From Anaerovibrio sp. RM50 (GTDB taxonomy: Bacteria > Bacillota > Negativicutes > Selenomonadales > Selenomonadaceae), in the NCBI RefSeq assembly GCF_000622005.1, contig NZ_JHWV01000008.1, forward strand, positions 1 to 64,000: DNA of 64,000 nucleotides. Direction: 5' to 3'. Numbering within the stretch: position 1 is the first letter of the stretch; every line of letters starts with the position of its first letter. The translations under genes were made by a program, and so were the position numbers. Of this stretch, positions 52,172-61,087 are shown one piece after another. Below the pieces are notes generated by a model. It saw only the letters and a list, made by a program, of their open reading frames with translations. It was not told the origin of the DNA and did no database searches.

Positions 52172-53656
52172 TTATTCTTCTCCAACCCTTTCCCAGTCAA
52201 ATTCCTTATCAATATGAATACATTTTAAGCCATAATATTGAGCAAACATATTGGAGCGGTTATCCTGGGGCTTGTATTCCAAATCCATTCCATAAATCAA
52301 GTGATATGTGGACACAGCCCGAAGCCCCATCCATTCATCCAAATCGTATGGAATATATAAGGCCGCAACGACAATTTCATCGTCATTGCGATGCTGTTCC
52401 ACATACTCCATGCGACCTTGCAGCTGTTGGGCAACGGAGGTTTCTATATATAATGCCCCTACCAAAGTGAAAACCACGTAGACAAGAGAAGCCATTCCCA
52501 ACACAAAAAAGGACCTGCGCCACCACAGAGATGATTGACACTTCTCCTTCAGAAAGGGTATACATTCACGAAGAGCAGCCGTAGATGCTATTGTCAAAAA
52601 AAGGGTGGAATGAAAGCCGGTATGTAATTTAAATTCCGGCGCAAACATCATTAAAAACAGCACTTCCATACCAGCCCCGGTAAAGGCCATAATATAATAC
52701 TTCACATCCCGGGTCTTTTTCCCCTTGATGAAATAAATTATAAGGGGCAAAAACAAAAAAGACTCCAAGAGGAAAATTGGCAGGAACCCCTCGGTGAAAT
52801 TTCTGTAAAACATTTCAAAAGTAAATAGCTTATCCGCCGATAATACATATTCCGGTTCATATTGCAGCATGAATTCTTCACGCATAATAGAGCCCGGTGC
52901 CAGCATCAACAGCAGGCATCCTATAATGGCTCCCACTGCCCCGGCCACCATCCAATGCTTAAGATAACCCTCACGACGATAATAAGCCACCAATGACAGC
53001 CCCAATAAGGACAGAGTAACCAAACTGCCCCCTTCCTCGGACCAGCCAGCCAACAGCCCCAAAAGGGCCATAGCCGGTATTGACCATTTAGACCATTGCC
53101 GCCCAAAATCATCGGTTCTATAGGCCAAGGCGTATGGCAGCAAAAAGGCACACTCACACATGCCAGTCCAAAGATAAACGCAGGCCCCGGTCATCCAAAT
53201 CATGGTGGTAATGTAATCAAAAATCCCAAAGTTAATTCCCAAAATGGCCCACAAAAAACAACCCTTTGCTTTGGTAGGCAATTCAATCCTTCCCATGGCC
53301 AACCAATATATGAGCATCATCAATAACAGATATACTGCTGTATCAGCCATGTCAAAGCCTACGCCGTGCTGCCAGGCAAAAAACTGAATTATCAGCATGG
53401 AGAAGGTACGCCCTCCCCATGTAAAATAATGGGTCCATTGAGAAGAAATAACATCCCCAAAGCTTTCAATTCTTTGCCGTGGTCCTATATCATCCATAAG
53501 ATTGCCGCCATGCTCCGGATCCCATATAAAAGCATAGGCGTAGTCATCCCCCGCCATGGGCATTAAATTATTTCGCCACAAAAAAATTGTGCCGAAAACC
53601 AGTAATATAACCTGCCATGGTATTTTTTCCCACAGCTTGGCAATGCCTCGAAACAT
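52172..53656 (-). CDS. DUF6056-like multi-span membrane protein (paralog 1)
   Basis: A 494-residue protein with about 11 hydrophobic helices. The first loop reads AGDDYAYAFIWDPEHGG, then RQRIESFGDVISSQWTHYF, TWGGRTFS and QFFAWQHG. The C-terminal soluble end has SNMFAQYYGLKCIHIDKE. It aligns along its length with the next gene, indicating an old tandem duplication. I chose the ATG at 53656, nine bases after GAGG. It follows the RND gene by 22 bases. The role is unknown; a GT-C-type glycosyltransferase is one possibility. Confidence 0.75.
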   Translation of the reverse strand: MFRGIAKLWEKIPWQVILLVFGTIFLWRNNLMPMAGDDYAYAFIWDPEHGGNLMDDIGPRQRIESFGDVISSQWTHYFTWGGRTFSMLIIQFFAWQHGVGFDMADTAVYLLLMMLIYWLAMGRIELPTKAKGCFLWAILGINFGIFDYITTMIWMTGACVYLWTGMCECAFLLPYALAYRTDDFGRQWSKWSIPAMALLGLLAGWSEEGGSLVTLSLLGLSLVAYYRREGYLKHWMVAGAVGAIIGCLLLMLAPGSIMREEFMLQYEPEYVLSADKLFTFEMFYRNFTEGFLPIFLLESFLFLPLIIYFIKGKKTRDVKYYIMAFTGAGMEVLFLMMFAPEFKLHTGFHSTLFLTIASTAALRECIPFLKEKCQSSLWWRRSFFVLGMASLVYVVFTLVGALYIETSVAQQLQGRMEYVEQHRNDDEIVVAALYIPYDLDEWMGLRAVSTYHLIYGMDLEYKPQDNRSNMFAQYYGLKCIHIDKEFDWERVGEE

Positions 53657-53678
53657 GCTTACAAACACCTCAATAGCT

Positions 53679-56600
53679 TTATTTTATCTCTTTCCCCTTG
53701 TAGATACCGCTAACTATCATAAACAGCAACGGAATAACAAATACGCCCAGGATAGTACCCACAGTCATACCACCTACCACGGCCACACCCATGCTGCAGC
53801 GTGATACACTGCCGGCTCCATCCGCAAAGGCCAAAGGCAAGCAGCCAACCACGAAGGCAAAGGAAGTCATAACTATAGGTCTGAACCTTAATTTGGCAGC
53901 CGTCATAACTCCCCTCAAAGGACTCATTCCTGCATCCACACGGGTCTTGGCAAATTCCACTATCAAAATCGCATTTTTAACAGTAAGCCCCACTATCAGG
54001 AGAATACCTATCTGAGAAAAGATGCTTACAGGCATACCCACCAGTGCCATGGCCAGCAATGTCCCGCCGATTCCCAGGGGTACAGACAGCAGAACTGCCA
54101 CTGGCAGACTCCAGGACTCGTAAAGGGCCACCAGACAAAGGAACACAAACAAAATACCCAGAGCCAGAATATAGATAACCTCATGCTGGGCCTTTTTCTC
54201 CTGCTGGCTGTCCTTGGACCAGGCCAGGCGGAACCCTGTTCCGATTACCTTGTTGGCAGCCTCCTCCAAAGCATCCATGGCCTCACTGGAGGAATATCCT
54301 TCTGCAGCGGTAACCGTCACCTGCATACTGCGTATGCCATTATAGCGGCTGATATAGGCCGGCCCCACGCCCTTTGTGCATTGGACCAGACTGCTTATTG
54401 GCACCATTTCCCCATCCTCGCTACGGACAAACAAATAGCGCAAATCCTCCTCGGTTTCCCTAAAGCCCAGATCTGCCTGAATTACCGTCTTATATACTTG
54501 GCCAAAACGATTGAAATCGTTGACCTCCTCCCCACCAAACATGGCTTCCATGGTGGTGTAGATATCATTAATATTCACCTTTAATTCCTTGGCCCGATCT
54601 TCATTTACCTTAAAATCCGCATAAGGGGTATTGATGGAAAAACCGATTTCCACCTCATCCAGCTCCTCACACTTTTGAGCCTCCAGATACAGGGCGGTGG
54701 CCAAATTGTTAAGCTCCTCATCAGTATGACCACTCACATCCATTATCTGCATAGAAATATCCTTGGACACGAATGGGGCCACCACCAGCCCGTTGGCCTC
54801 CGGCACAGTCTGTTCAATAGCTTCGTTGGCAGCATCCAAAATATCCACGGTGTCAATACCCAAATCCTTACGTACATCCCAGTCCTTCAGTGCCACGAAC
54901 ATTATGCCGGCATTTGATTTGGTGGTGTCACTGAGCAAATCAGCTCCAGTAACCCCCACAATACTGTCCAAAGCCTCATATTGCAGCATATTTTCAGTCA
55001 GTCTGTTAATGGAATCCACCGTGCGATTCATGGAGGTACCCTCAGTAAGATTCAGGCCCACCATATAATAGCCCTGGTCCTCCCCCGGAATAAACTCCGT
55101 AGGCAGCAACCGATAGCATACAACGGTTGCCAATGTCATAATTGCCAGCCCTGCTAATATCTGTTTTGTGCGTCTTAGGCACCATCCCAGTCCCTTTAAA
55201 TATTTCTGCTGGCAGAGCCGGAAATATTTCTGGAACCAGGCCAGTATTCTGAGACTTTCCACCTTTTCATTCCATATAGGCAATATAAGCACGCAAAGGG
55301 CTGGTGTAAGTGAAAGGGCCACAAGGGCAGATATTCCCATGGACACGGCTATAGTCAGGGCAAACTGACGATACAAAATACCTGTCATGCCTTCAAAAAA
55401 GGCTACTGGCAAAAATACCGCCAGCAATACAAAGGCTATGGCAATAACTGGCTTTTGAACCACTCCCATGGCTACTCTGGTGGCTTCCTTTATGTCCGTG
55501 ACGCCTCTCTCCCGCTCCTGCATTACGCATTCCACAACTACAATGGCATCATCCACCACAAGGCCGATGGCCAGAATAAGGGCAAACAGGGTAAGAAGAT
55601 TCAAGGTAAACCCCAACAGCTTAAAGGCGATAAAGGTGGCGATTAATGATACTGGTATGGTCAAAATAGAAATAATGGTCGCACCACGGCTCTGCAAAAA
55701 CAGGAACATTATTATCATTACCAAGAAGAGGGCCTCAAAAAAGGTATAGGAAACCTCCTGCATGGACTCAGAAATGTACTTGGAGCGATCCACCACTATC
55801 TTGCATTCCATATCAGGTGGAAAGGTCCCCTCAGCCTCCTCCAGGATCTCACGTACCTTTTGAATAGTCTCCAAGGCATTGGCATTATCCGCCAAAGTGA
55901 TACCGTAGGCAGCAGCTGGCTGGCCATTCACGAAGGACAAGTAACGTGTGTCCCGTGGTCCCTCATTTACCCTGGCCACATCTGACAATCTGGTAATACC
56001 GCCCTTGTCTGACTGTAAAACTATTTTTTCAAAATCAGCCGGCGTCTTCTTGCTGTTCATTACACGGCCAATTAATTGCTTTTCCTGAAAATCCGTTGCC
56101 GGGAGCTTACCAAGGGAGCCCACTGCAGGACGGGTATTCTGCTCCTCAATGGCCTCTGAAATATCTTTAACGGTCAGTCCCCGCGCAACCATTTTATCCG
56201 GCTGAAGCCATATCCGCATGGCGTAATCCTCGGAGTATTCATCCACACCGCCTACACCAGAGACCCTTTTTATCTGGTCAAGAAAATATGTCTTGGCATA
56301 ATTCTGCAAATACACGCTGTCATAGGTGCCATTTGGTGAACACAATGCCATAACAAAGATAGTATCCTTTGTACTGCGGGATACCTGCAAGCCCTGGGTC
56401 TGAACCGCCTGGGGCAACCGGGGAAGAACGGCCTGTAAACGGTTCTGAACATTAACGGTGGCAATATCACCATTGATGCCATAATCAAAGACCACATTCA
56501 GCTGATAGCTTCCCGATGAATCAGCATAGGAGCTTAATGAGTCAATGCCTTCAATTCCCCGTATTTCGTTTTCGATAAGCTTTGCCACTGTATCCTGCAA

Positions 56601-56768
56601 TACCTGGGAGTCTGCTCCCGGATACTCAGCTGTAACATTGACAGTGGGCTGATTCATATTGGGATATTCCTCTATTGGCAGTCTGATGACCGCCAATATT
56701 CCCAACAGTGTCAGCAAAATAGCCCCTACTACTGCCTGTAGTGGGTGTCTGATAAAATACTGTGCCAA
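53679..56768 (-). CDS. RND-family efflux pump inner-membrane subunit (AcrB/HAE1 type)
   Basis: A 1029-residue pump with the standard 12-helix, two-loop design. N-terminus FIRHPLQAVVGAILLTLLG; proton-relay aspartates in GLVVDDAIVVVE (helix 4) and the lysine in GLTVKNAILIVEFA (helix 10); RND motifs PVSLIATFIAFKLLG and GEDQGYYMVGLNL. It exports drugs or lipophilic compounds across the outer membrane with an adaptor and a channel, neither of which is encoded beside it. The start is TTG, seven bases after GGGGG. It lies 38 bases after the MATE-ATPase fusion gene. Confidence 0.95.
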   Translation of the reverse strand: MAQYFIRHPLQAVVGAILLTLLGILAVIRLPIEEYPNMNQPTVNVTAEYPGADSQVLQDTVAKLIENEIRGIEGIDSLSSYADSSGSYQLNVVFDYGINGDIATVNVQNRLQAVLPRLPQAVQTQGLQVSRSTKDTIFVMALCSPNGTYDSVYLQNYAKTYFLDQIKRVSGVGGVDEYSEDYAMRIWLQPDKMVARGLTVKDISEAIEEQNTRPAVGSLGKLPATDFQEKQLIGRVMNSKKTPADFEKIVLQSDKGGITRLSDVARVNEGPRDTRYLSFVNGQPAAAYGITLADNANALETIQKVREILEEAEGTFPPDMECKIVVDRSKYISESMQEVSYTFFEALFLVMIIMFLFLQSRGATIISILTIPVSLIATFIAFKLLGFTLNLLTLFALILAIGLVVDDAIVVVECVMQERERGVTDIKEATRVAMGVVQKPVIAIAFVLLAVFLPVAFFEGMTGILYRQFALTIAVSMGISALVALSLTPALCVLILPIWNEKVESLRILAWFQKYFRLCQQKYLKGLGWCLRRTKQILAGLAIMTLATVVCYRLLPTEFIPGEDQGYYMVGLNLTEGTSMNRTVDSINRLTENMLQYEALDSIVGVTGADLLSDTTKSNAGIMFVALKDWDVRKDLGIDTVDILDAANEAIEQTVPEANGLVVAPFVSKDISMQIMDVSGHTDEELNNLATALYLEAQKCEELDEVEIGFSINTPYADFKVNEDRAKELKVNINDIYTTMEAMFGGEEVNDFNRFGQVYKTVIQADLGFRETEEDLRYLFVRSEDGEMVPISSLVQCTKGVGPAYISRYNGIRSMQVTVTAAEGYSSSEAMDALEEAANKVIGTGFRLAWSKDSQQEKKAQHEVIYILALGILFVFLCLVALYESWSLPVAVLLSVPLGIGGTLLAMALVGMPVSIFSQIGILLIVGLTVKNAILIVEFAKTRVDAGMSPLRGVMTAAKLRFRPIVMTSFAFVVGCLPLAFADGAGSVSRCSMGVAVVGGMTVGTILGVFVIPLLFMIVSGIYKGKEIK

Positions 56769-56806
56769 TATTATTCCCCCGCTATTTACCCCAAAATAAG
56801 GGGCAA

Positions 56807-58543
56807 CTAATTCATCTCAAATACCAGCTTGTTCTCGTCTCCGGATGATAAATATCTACGTCTATAAAAATCATTCGTGACTGAATCAATAATATAATCC
56901 CTAAAAGAATATTTTCCTTCATTGACTATGGCAAGAACATCGTATGGTTCCCCATTATCCCTTGCAATGAGCTTAACCGACTGATGGGCCTCATCCTCCA
57001 GAAAAAGGGAAATTTCCAGCTGAACTGACTTGTTCTGGGCCCTTTCCACAGCATTCATCCCCAAATCCTCCACCAAAAGGCTAAGGCGCATTATCTTTGC
57101 CGAAGGTAGCTTCCAGCTCTTTAATTCATCGCTGACAACACGTGATAAGGCTACTACCTCCTCCGTTACGGCATTTATATCATAAGAGCACTGTCTTGCC
57201 ATTTTTTTCTTGTTAAACAGGAAAATATTATCCCGGTCCGGCCATAGCTTTATAACTACTAAATTAAATAAAAAGGCCAATAAATATCCCGTACCTGCCC
57301 CCAGCCACAAGCCATACATTCCCCAGACTGACCCGAAGTACATGCCCAATACAGGAAAAACTATTAGCAAAAGAGTTTTAAGGATAAGGCCATAATTACG
57401 TTCTTCAATGTAAATATAATAATTTGTGTAAATCAGTGTTGTCCCCAAAAATACCAAAAAAATAAGGAAACAGCGCAAGGAAGTAACTATTTCCCCTATA
57501 AGCTTCTCCTCCTCCACCCCAAAAAGCATTGGTAAAAGAAAGGCAAAAGAGCCTGCCACAAGGGAAATAGCCAAGCTCATAATTACTGTACACGCTATCC
57601 CCAGCTCCATGGTTTTTTTAACGCTGGGGTAGCTACCCTCAGAATGATACTGACAAACCATGGGCTGCAGGCAATCCACCACGCCAGTATACAGAGCCAC
57701 CGCCAACACCAAAACATTTGTAATAACGGTTACAATGATGATATGGCTCTCCCCCCACTGAGAGATAACATAAAAGGAAAAAATAAGGGGGAGCATGGAT
57801 AAATAAAGGGTATCCACCGAATGATAAAAGCTATAGATGAACCCCCGCAGAATTTCACGAAAATTATAATACCACACAAAGGAAAGTCTGCTTTTATTTG
57901 AAAACAAAAAAGCACACTGCACAATACAGGATATAAATGTTCCCAGCAAGGTTGCAAGGCCTATACCAAAGGTTCCCAAGGTTCTACATAAGACTATATT
58001 CAGAATAATATTGGCCACAAAGGCAATGGCTGACGCCCTGACACATACCTGTTCCTCTCCATCCTGTATCAGAAAGGTATAGAACAAGATATTAAGAAAA
58101 ACCACGGGAGGCAACCATTTCAGGCCATCATAATATCCTCTGGCATGGACCATATACTCCGGTGAAATTTTCCAAAAGGAAAGAAGCTGCTCCTGGAATA
58201 TATTCAACAATAAAACCAGCATCAGCCCCAGTCCCACAGACAGCATTATGCCCTGACTGAACAGGCGATTTACTTCATCCCGATCCTCCTGCCCCTGGGC
58301 ATAGGCCGCCAACATTCCCAACCCATCTGCAATGAGATAGCTTAAGAAAAACAATATTGTCATTAAGGGAAAAACCAAGGACATGGCCGCCACTGCGTCG
58401 TCATTTATAAACTGACCGGCTACGATATTATCCGACAGCATCAAGATATAGGACAACGTCATGGCTACCATGGCCGAAGTAAACACTGACCAAAATCTGG
58501 TAGAAATAACCGTTTTCTTCCGTAATACTGAGAAAAAACTCAT
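56807..58543 (-). CDS. MATE-family transporter fused to an RsbW/SpoIIAB-like ATPase domain
   Basis: A 578-residue fusion. Residues 1 to about 440 are a MATE exporter of 12 helices (MLSDNIVAGQFINDDAVAAM, PLMTILFFLSYLIADGLGML). Residues from about 450 form a soluble HATPase_c_2 domain of the anti-sigma-factor kinase kind: N-box SLLVEDLGMNAVERA and ATP-lid start ARDNGEPYDV, with the rest of the lid degenerate. In partner switching such kinases phosphorylate or bind STAS proteins. The preceding gene, overlapping by 4 bases, encodes a STAS domain, so the two proteins probably interact. A 72-bp piece of this gene is duplicated at 31554-31625. Confidence 0.9.
   Translation of the reverse strand: MSFFSVLRKKTVISTRFWSVFTSAMVAMTLSYILMLSDNIVAGQFINDDAVAAMSLVFPLMTILFFLSYLIADGLGMLAAYAQGQEDRDEVNRLFSQGIMLSVGLGLMLVLLLNIFQEQLLSFWKISPEYMVHARGYYDGLKWLPPVVFLNILFYTFLIQDGEEQVCVRASAIAFVANIILNIVLCRTLGTFGIGLATLLGTFISCIVQCAFLFSNKSRLSFVWYYNFREILRGFIYSFYHSVDTLYLSMLPLIFSFYVISQWGESHIIIVTVITNVLVLAVALYTGVVDCLQPMVCQYHSEGSYPSVKKTMELGIACTVIMSLAISLVAGSFAFLLPMLFGVEEEKLIGEIVTSLRCFLIFLVFLGTTLIYTNYYIYIEERNYGLILKTLLLIVFPVLGMYFGSVWGMYGLWLGAGTGYLLAFLFNLVVIKLWPDRDNIFLFNKKKMARQCSYDINAVTEEVVALSRVVSDELKSWKLPSAKIMRLSLLVEDLGMNAVERAQNKSVQLEISLFLEDEAHQSVKLIARDNGEPYDVLAIVNEGKYSFRDYIIDSVTNDFYRRRYLSSGDENKLVFEMN
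58301..58372. repeat. source copy of the 72-bp segment also found at 31554-31625
   Basis: Lies within the MATE part of the fusion gene, encoding the second-helix region. 71 of 72 bases match the copy at the end of the broken YkvI-like gene. As the intact gene is here, this is the likely source. Confidence 0.9.
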
Positions 58544-60144
58544 GATAACAGCTCCAACACAGCTTTATCCTTATCCTGTAAGCCCTTAATCATTTCATCC
58601 ACCGATTCGGCAAACCGGCCCATCATTCCCTCAGAATAACGGCTGGCATCATATTCCAGCTTTAAGCGGTAGGTGCCATCATCCTCGCACACCACATGGA
58701 TGTCCAAAGAATTTTCCACTGCCGACGCTTTGTTTTGCGGTAATTCCTGAATCGTAGCCACCGTACCACAAAGAGGGATTTCACCGCTGACATTGCCCAT
58801 TATATTGCCCTTTTGCAAGATAAAGGTGGCACATTCATCCTCCAGCCCCTCTTCATATACGGTCTCAAGACTATCGCGATGCTGGAAGCCTTCTTCTACC
58901 CGCTGTTTCAGGTCTTCAAGGAAGGCACCAACACTTATGTCCTTATCGAAATCATATCGAACTGGTATCTGGGTAAGCATCAGACCCATCAATCGCATTT
59001 CCGCCCTGGTGGTGCGGCCATTATGTACATAGCTCATAATAGCGCTGGAGCTGCCGGTGGATTTGGCGATGGCCAGCATCATGGCTCCCAGCAAAAATGT
59101 ATGCTCAGGGTAATTCGTTTCCTTGAAAAGGTCCTTTTTAATATTCTTCAAGGTAGCAAAATGAGCATTAAAATTCCAAGAACCCTCATTTCTGTCACTT
59201 GGTGGAAGATGCTTGCTTTCATCGAAGTCCGCCAGCATATTGCGCCAATAGGCTGCACCGGCTTCATTTTTTGGTTTGGAGCATAGCTCTCTTATATACT
59301 CGGCATAACTGTACCCTGTTTGTTTTACTGGTTTTCCCAAATAGCGGTTATCCACTTCCCGGAAAAACAGCAATGCCGTTGCCACACCATCCATTATTAC
59401 ATGATAAAAATCCACATATAGATATTTTCCGGATGGGACAATAATCAGATATATGTGGAATAATGGCCTGTCTATAATCTGATATGGCTTTTTCAGCTCC
59501 AGCTTGCGTTTTTCAAATTCCGCTTCTGACAGGGACTCAATACGCACCTTTGACAAGGTTCCGTCAAAACGCTGGGATATTTCACCTGTCTCCGGGTGGA
59601 ATAATATACGGCAACGGAATATATCATGGGCAGCCAGGGTATCATTGATGGCTCCTGCCAAACGCTCCATATCAATGGAATCATCCAGCTTGGCCAGGCC
59701 CCCTTCATTCATCATGGTAGATTTTGCCTTCTGAAAATGGGTATCCATCATCCAGCGCTGAATTGGGCTGAGGGGGTAAAACTCCCCAAGGCTGTCATCT
59801 GCTACCCCGTCCTCTTTTTCTTTATCGGTGTGAACAATTTCCACAAAACGATTGAAGCCCGTCATGGCAAAGACCTCGTCCACTTCTTCCTTGGGATCTA
59901 CAACCTTGAATTTAATATTTTCCTTGTCCGTCCACTTTTTGGCCACCAGAATGGAACGTAACCCTGCCGATGAGAGATAATCAAGCTGGGACAAGTCCAT
60001 CTGCAGCTCATCAAAATCATTGGTAAACTTTTCCAAGGTTTCATCGAACTCTGGGGAGGTATTGGCATCAAGCCGCCCCACCAGCTTCACCACTATTACG
60101 CCATCCTTGGATGGATCCTTTTTTATATCAATAACTAGCTTCAT
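58540..60144 (-). CDS. STAS domain fused to an NRPS-like condensation domain
   Basis: A 534-residue fusion. Residues 1 to about 105 are a STAS (anti-sigma-factor antagonist) domain with VGRLDANTSPEFDETL and YLSSAGLRSIL, where Ser59 sits at the usual phosphorylation position. From about 122 a condensation-type domain follows: FYPLSPIQRWMM, DIFRCRILFHPET, FYHVIMDG (His248, Asp252, Gly253; the first His of HHxxxDG is Tyr247), and GLMLTQIPVRYDF. The catalytic His is kept, so acyl or peptide transfer is possible. No adenylation or carrier-protein gene is in the window. First gene of the operon, overlapping the MATE-ATPase gene by 4 bases. Confidence 0.9.
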   Translation of the reverse strand: MKLVIDIKKDPSKDGVIVVKLVGRLDANTSPEFDETLEKFTNDFDELQMDLSQLDYLSSAGLRSILVAKKWTDKENIKFKVVDPKEEVDEVFAMTGFNRFVEIVHTDKEKEDGVADDSLGEFYPLSPIQRWMMDTHFQKAKSTMMNEGGLAKLDDSIDMERLAGAINDTLAAHDIFRCRILFHPETGEISQRFDGTLSKVRIESLSEAEFEKRKLELKKPYQIIDRPLFHIYLIIVPSGKYLYVDFYHVIMDGVATALLFFREVDNRYLGKPVKQTGYSYAEYIRELCSKPKNEAGAAYWRNMLADFDESKHLPPSDRNEGSWNFNAHFATLKNIKKDLFKETNYPEHTFLLGAMMLAIAKSTGSSSAIMSYVHNGRTTRAEMRLMGLMLTQIPVRYDFDKDISVGAFLEDLKQRVEEGFQHRDSLETVYEEGLEDECATFILQKGNIMGNVSGEIPLCGTVATIQELPQNKASAVENSLDIHVVCEDDGTYRLKLEYDASRYSEGMMGRFAESVDEMIKGLQDKDKAVLELLS

Positions 60145-60195
60145 AATCTTATTTCCCCTTTACATTATCTGCTAGTATATACGACTATTCTTCAT

Positions 60196-60223
60196 AATTA
60201 TAACGCCATTGTTCAAATTTTTC
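60196..60223 (-). promoter_or_regulatory. promoter with the shared 28-bp element (copy B)
   Basis: On the minus strand GAAAAATTTGAACAAT then GGCG then TTATAATT, with TATAAT at 60202-60197. It matches copy A (12688-12715) at 27 of 28 positions. It lies 52 bases before the STAS-condensation start codon and just after the ybjN-like terminator. Confidence 0.6.
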
Positions 60224-60262
60224 CCATTTTTTCCATTGGATTTTTTGTATATGGATGTAACT

Positions 60263-60290
60263 AAAAAGGGCGACTGATAATTCAGCCGCC
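60263..60290 (-). terminator. terminator of the YbjN-like gene
   Basis: On the minus strand GGCGGCTG pairs with CAGTCGCC (one G-U), followed by CTTTTT. It separates the YbjN-like gene from the STAS-condensation operon. Confidence 0.7.
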
Positions 60291-60309
60291 GATTTTTATG
60301 CTTCTTTAC

Positions 60310-60753
60310 TCACCAGATTTCCTTCATCCATTGTCTGTAGTTTTCTTCCAGGAACTTTATGATTAAATTAAACATTCCGTAAATTTCATCACCCAGTGAG
60401 GCAAAATCCTTCTCCTTGTCGCCGATGGTCGTCATGCACACATCCATAATCAATGCGCCGTTACGATCGAAAAACAGCTTGAAGGGCTTGTAGTTCATGT
60501 TCTGGGTGTTGGCCATATAAAGAAGCTGTACATCTTTATCCTGTTTCAGAGCGTTGTTAAGAATCAAAACCCTTATCACGGTAAATGCCGAGTCATCCAA
60601 TATAACCATGAGAGGAAGCTGCTGTCCCTCCACCTGAATGTGGGATTGGAAGGTCACCGTATTCTGCTCGTCATCAGGTACTTCCTCCACCTGAAATACC
60701 GTAACCTCCTTCTCCTTCAGATACTTTTTAAAAACTTTTGCCTTGGTATTCAT
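60310..60753 (-). CDS. YbjN-domain protein
   Basis: A 147-residue soluble protein with the YbjN / type-III-secretion-chaperone-like fold pattern: VFKKYLKEKEVTVFQVEEV, LPLMVILDDSAFTVIRVLIL, MNYKPFKLFFDRNGALIMDVCM, and a helical C-terminus. YbjN proteins are thought to help other proteins fold or assemble; the partner is unknown. Good ribosome-binding site (AAAGGAG). A 77-bp exact copy of its 5' end lies upstream at 60905-60981. Confidence 0.75.
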   Translation of the reverse strand: MNTKAKVFKKYLKEKEVTVFQVEEVPDDEQNTVTFQSHIQVEGQQLPLMVILDDSAFTVIRVLILNNALKQDKDVQLLYMANTQNMNYKPFKLFFDRNGALIMDVCMTTIGDKEKDFASLGDEIYGMFNLIIKFLEENYRQWMKEIW

Positions 60754-60826
60754 AAATAATCTCCTTTGTGAATATTTTAAATTAGGTATTCGACAAAAAT
60801 TACCGTTTATCCTGCCCCGTAAGAAA

Positions 60827-60859
60827 TCCGCCTGTCAATTTTTTAGACCGACAAGCGGA
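60827..60859 (-). terminator. duplicated terminator-like hairpin (inner copy)
   Basis: TCCGCCTGTC (60827-60836) and GACAAGCGGA (60850-60859) form a 10-bp stem on the minus strand with one G-U. The T run after it is short. Confidence 0.5.
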
Positions 60860-60888
60860 CTTTCCTGCTATTTGTACTATTCTTTTAC

Positions 60889-60978
60889 TTACTTTAATAT
60901 TGGAACTTCCTCCACCTGAAATACCGTAACCTCCTTCTCCTTCAGATACTTTTTAAAAACTTTTGCCTTGGTATTCAT
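60889..60978 (-). pseudogene. 29-codon fragment of the YbjN-like gene
   Basis: Starts with ATG at 60978 behind a good AAGGAG site and repeats the first 26 codons of the intact YbjN-like gene (ending ...VFQVEEVP). It then runs into the duplicated spacer (ILK, stop). It is a by-product of the local duplication; a short peptide could still be made. Confidence 0.7.
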
Positions 60979-61002
60979 AAAAAACTCCTTCCCCGTAAGA
61001 AA

Positions 61003-61035
61003 TCCGCCTGTCAATTTTTTAGACCGACAAGCGGA
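61003..61035 (-). terminator. terminator-like hairpin after the autotransporter gene
   Basis: Same 10-bp stem as the inner copy: TCCGCCTGTC (61003-61012) with GACAAGCGGA (61026-61035). It lies 50 bases after the autotransporter stop codon and is followed by only three T residues. Confidence 0.55.
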
Positions 61036-61087
61036 TTCTCCTACTATTTGTACTATTCTTTTACTTACTTTAATATCAGATGAACTT

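Larger units (their letters stand above)
60680..61076. repeat. local duplication of the YbjN gene start and the preceding terminator region
   Basis: Two blocks each occur twice. Block 1, 60680-60756 and 60905-60981, is 77 bp and identical. Block 2, 60815-60900 and 60991-61076, is 86 bp with three mismatches. The order is block 1, block 2, block 1, block 2; the spacers inside the units differ in length (58 and 9 bases). Confidence 0.9.
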
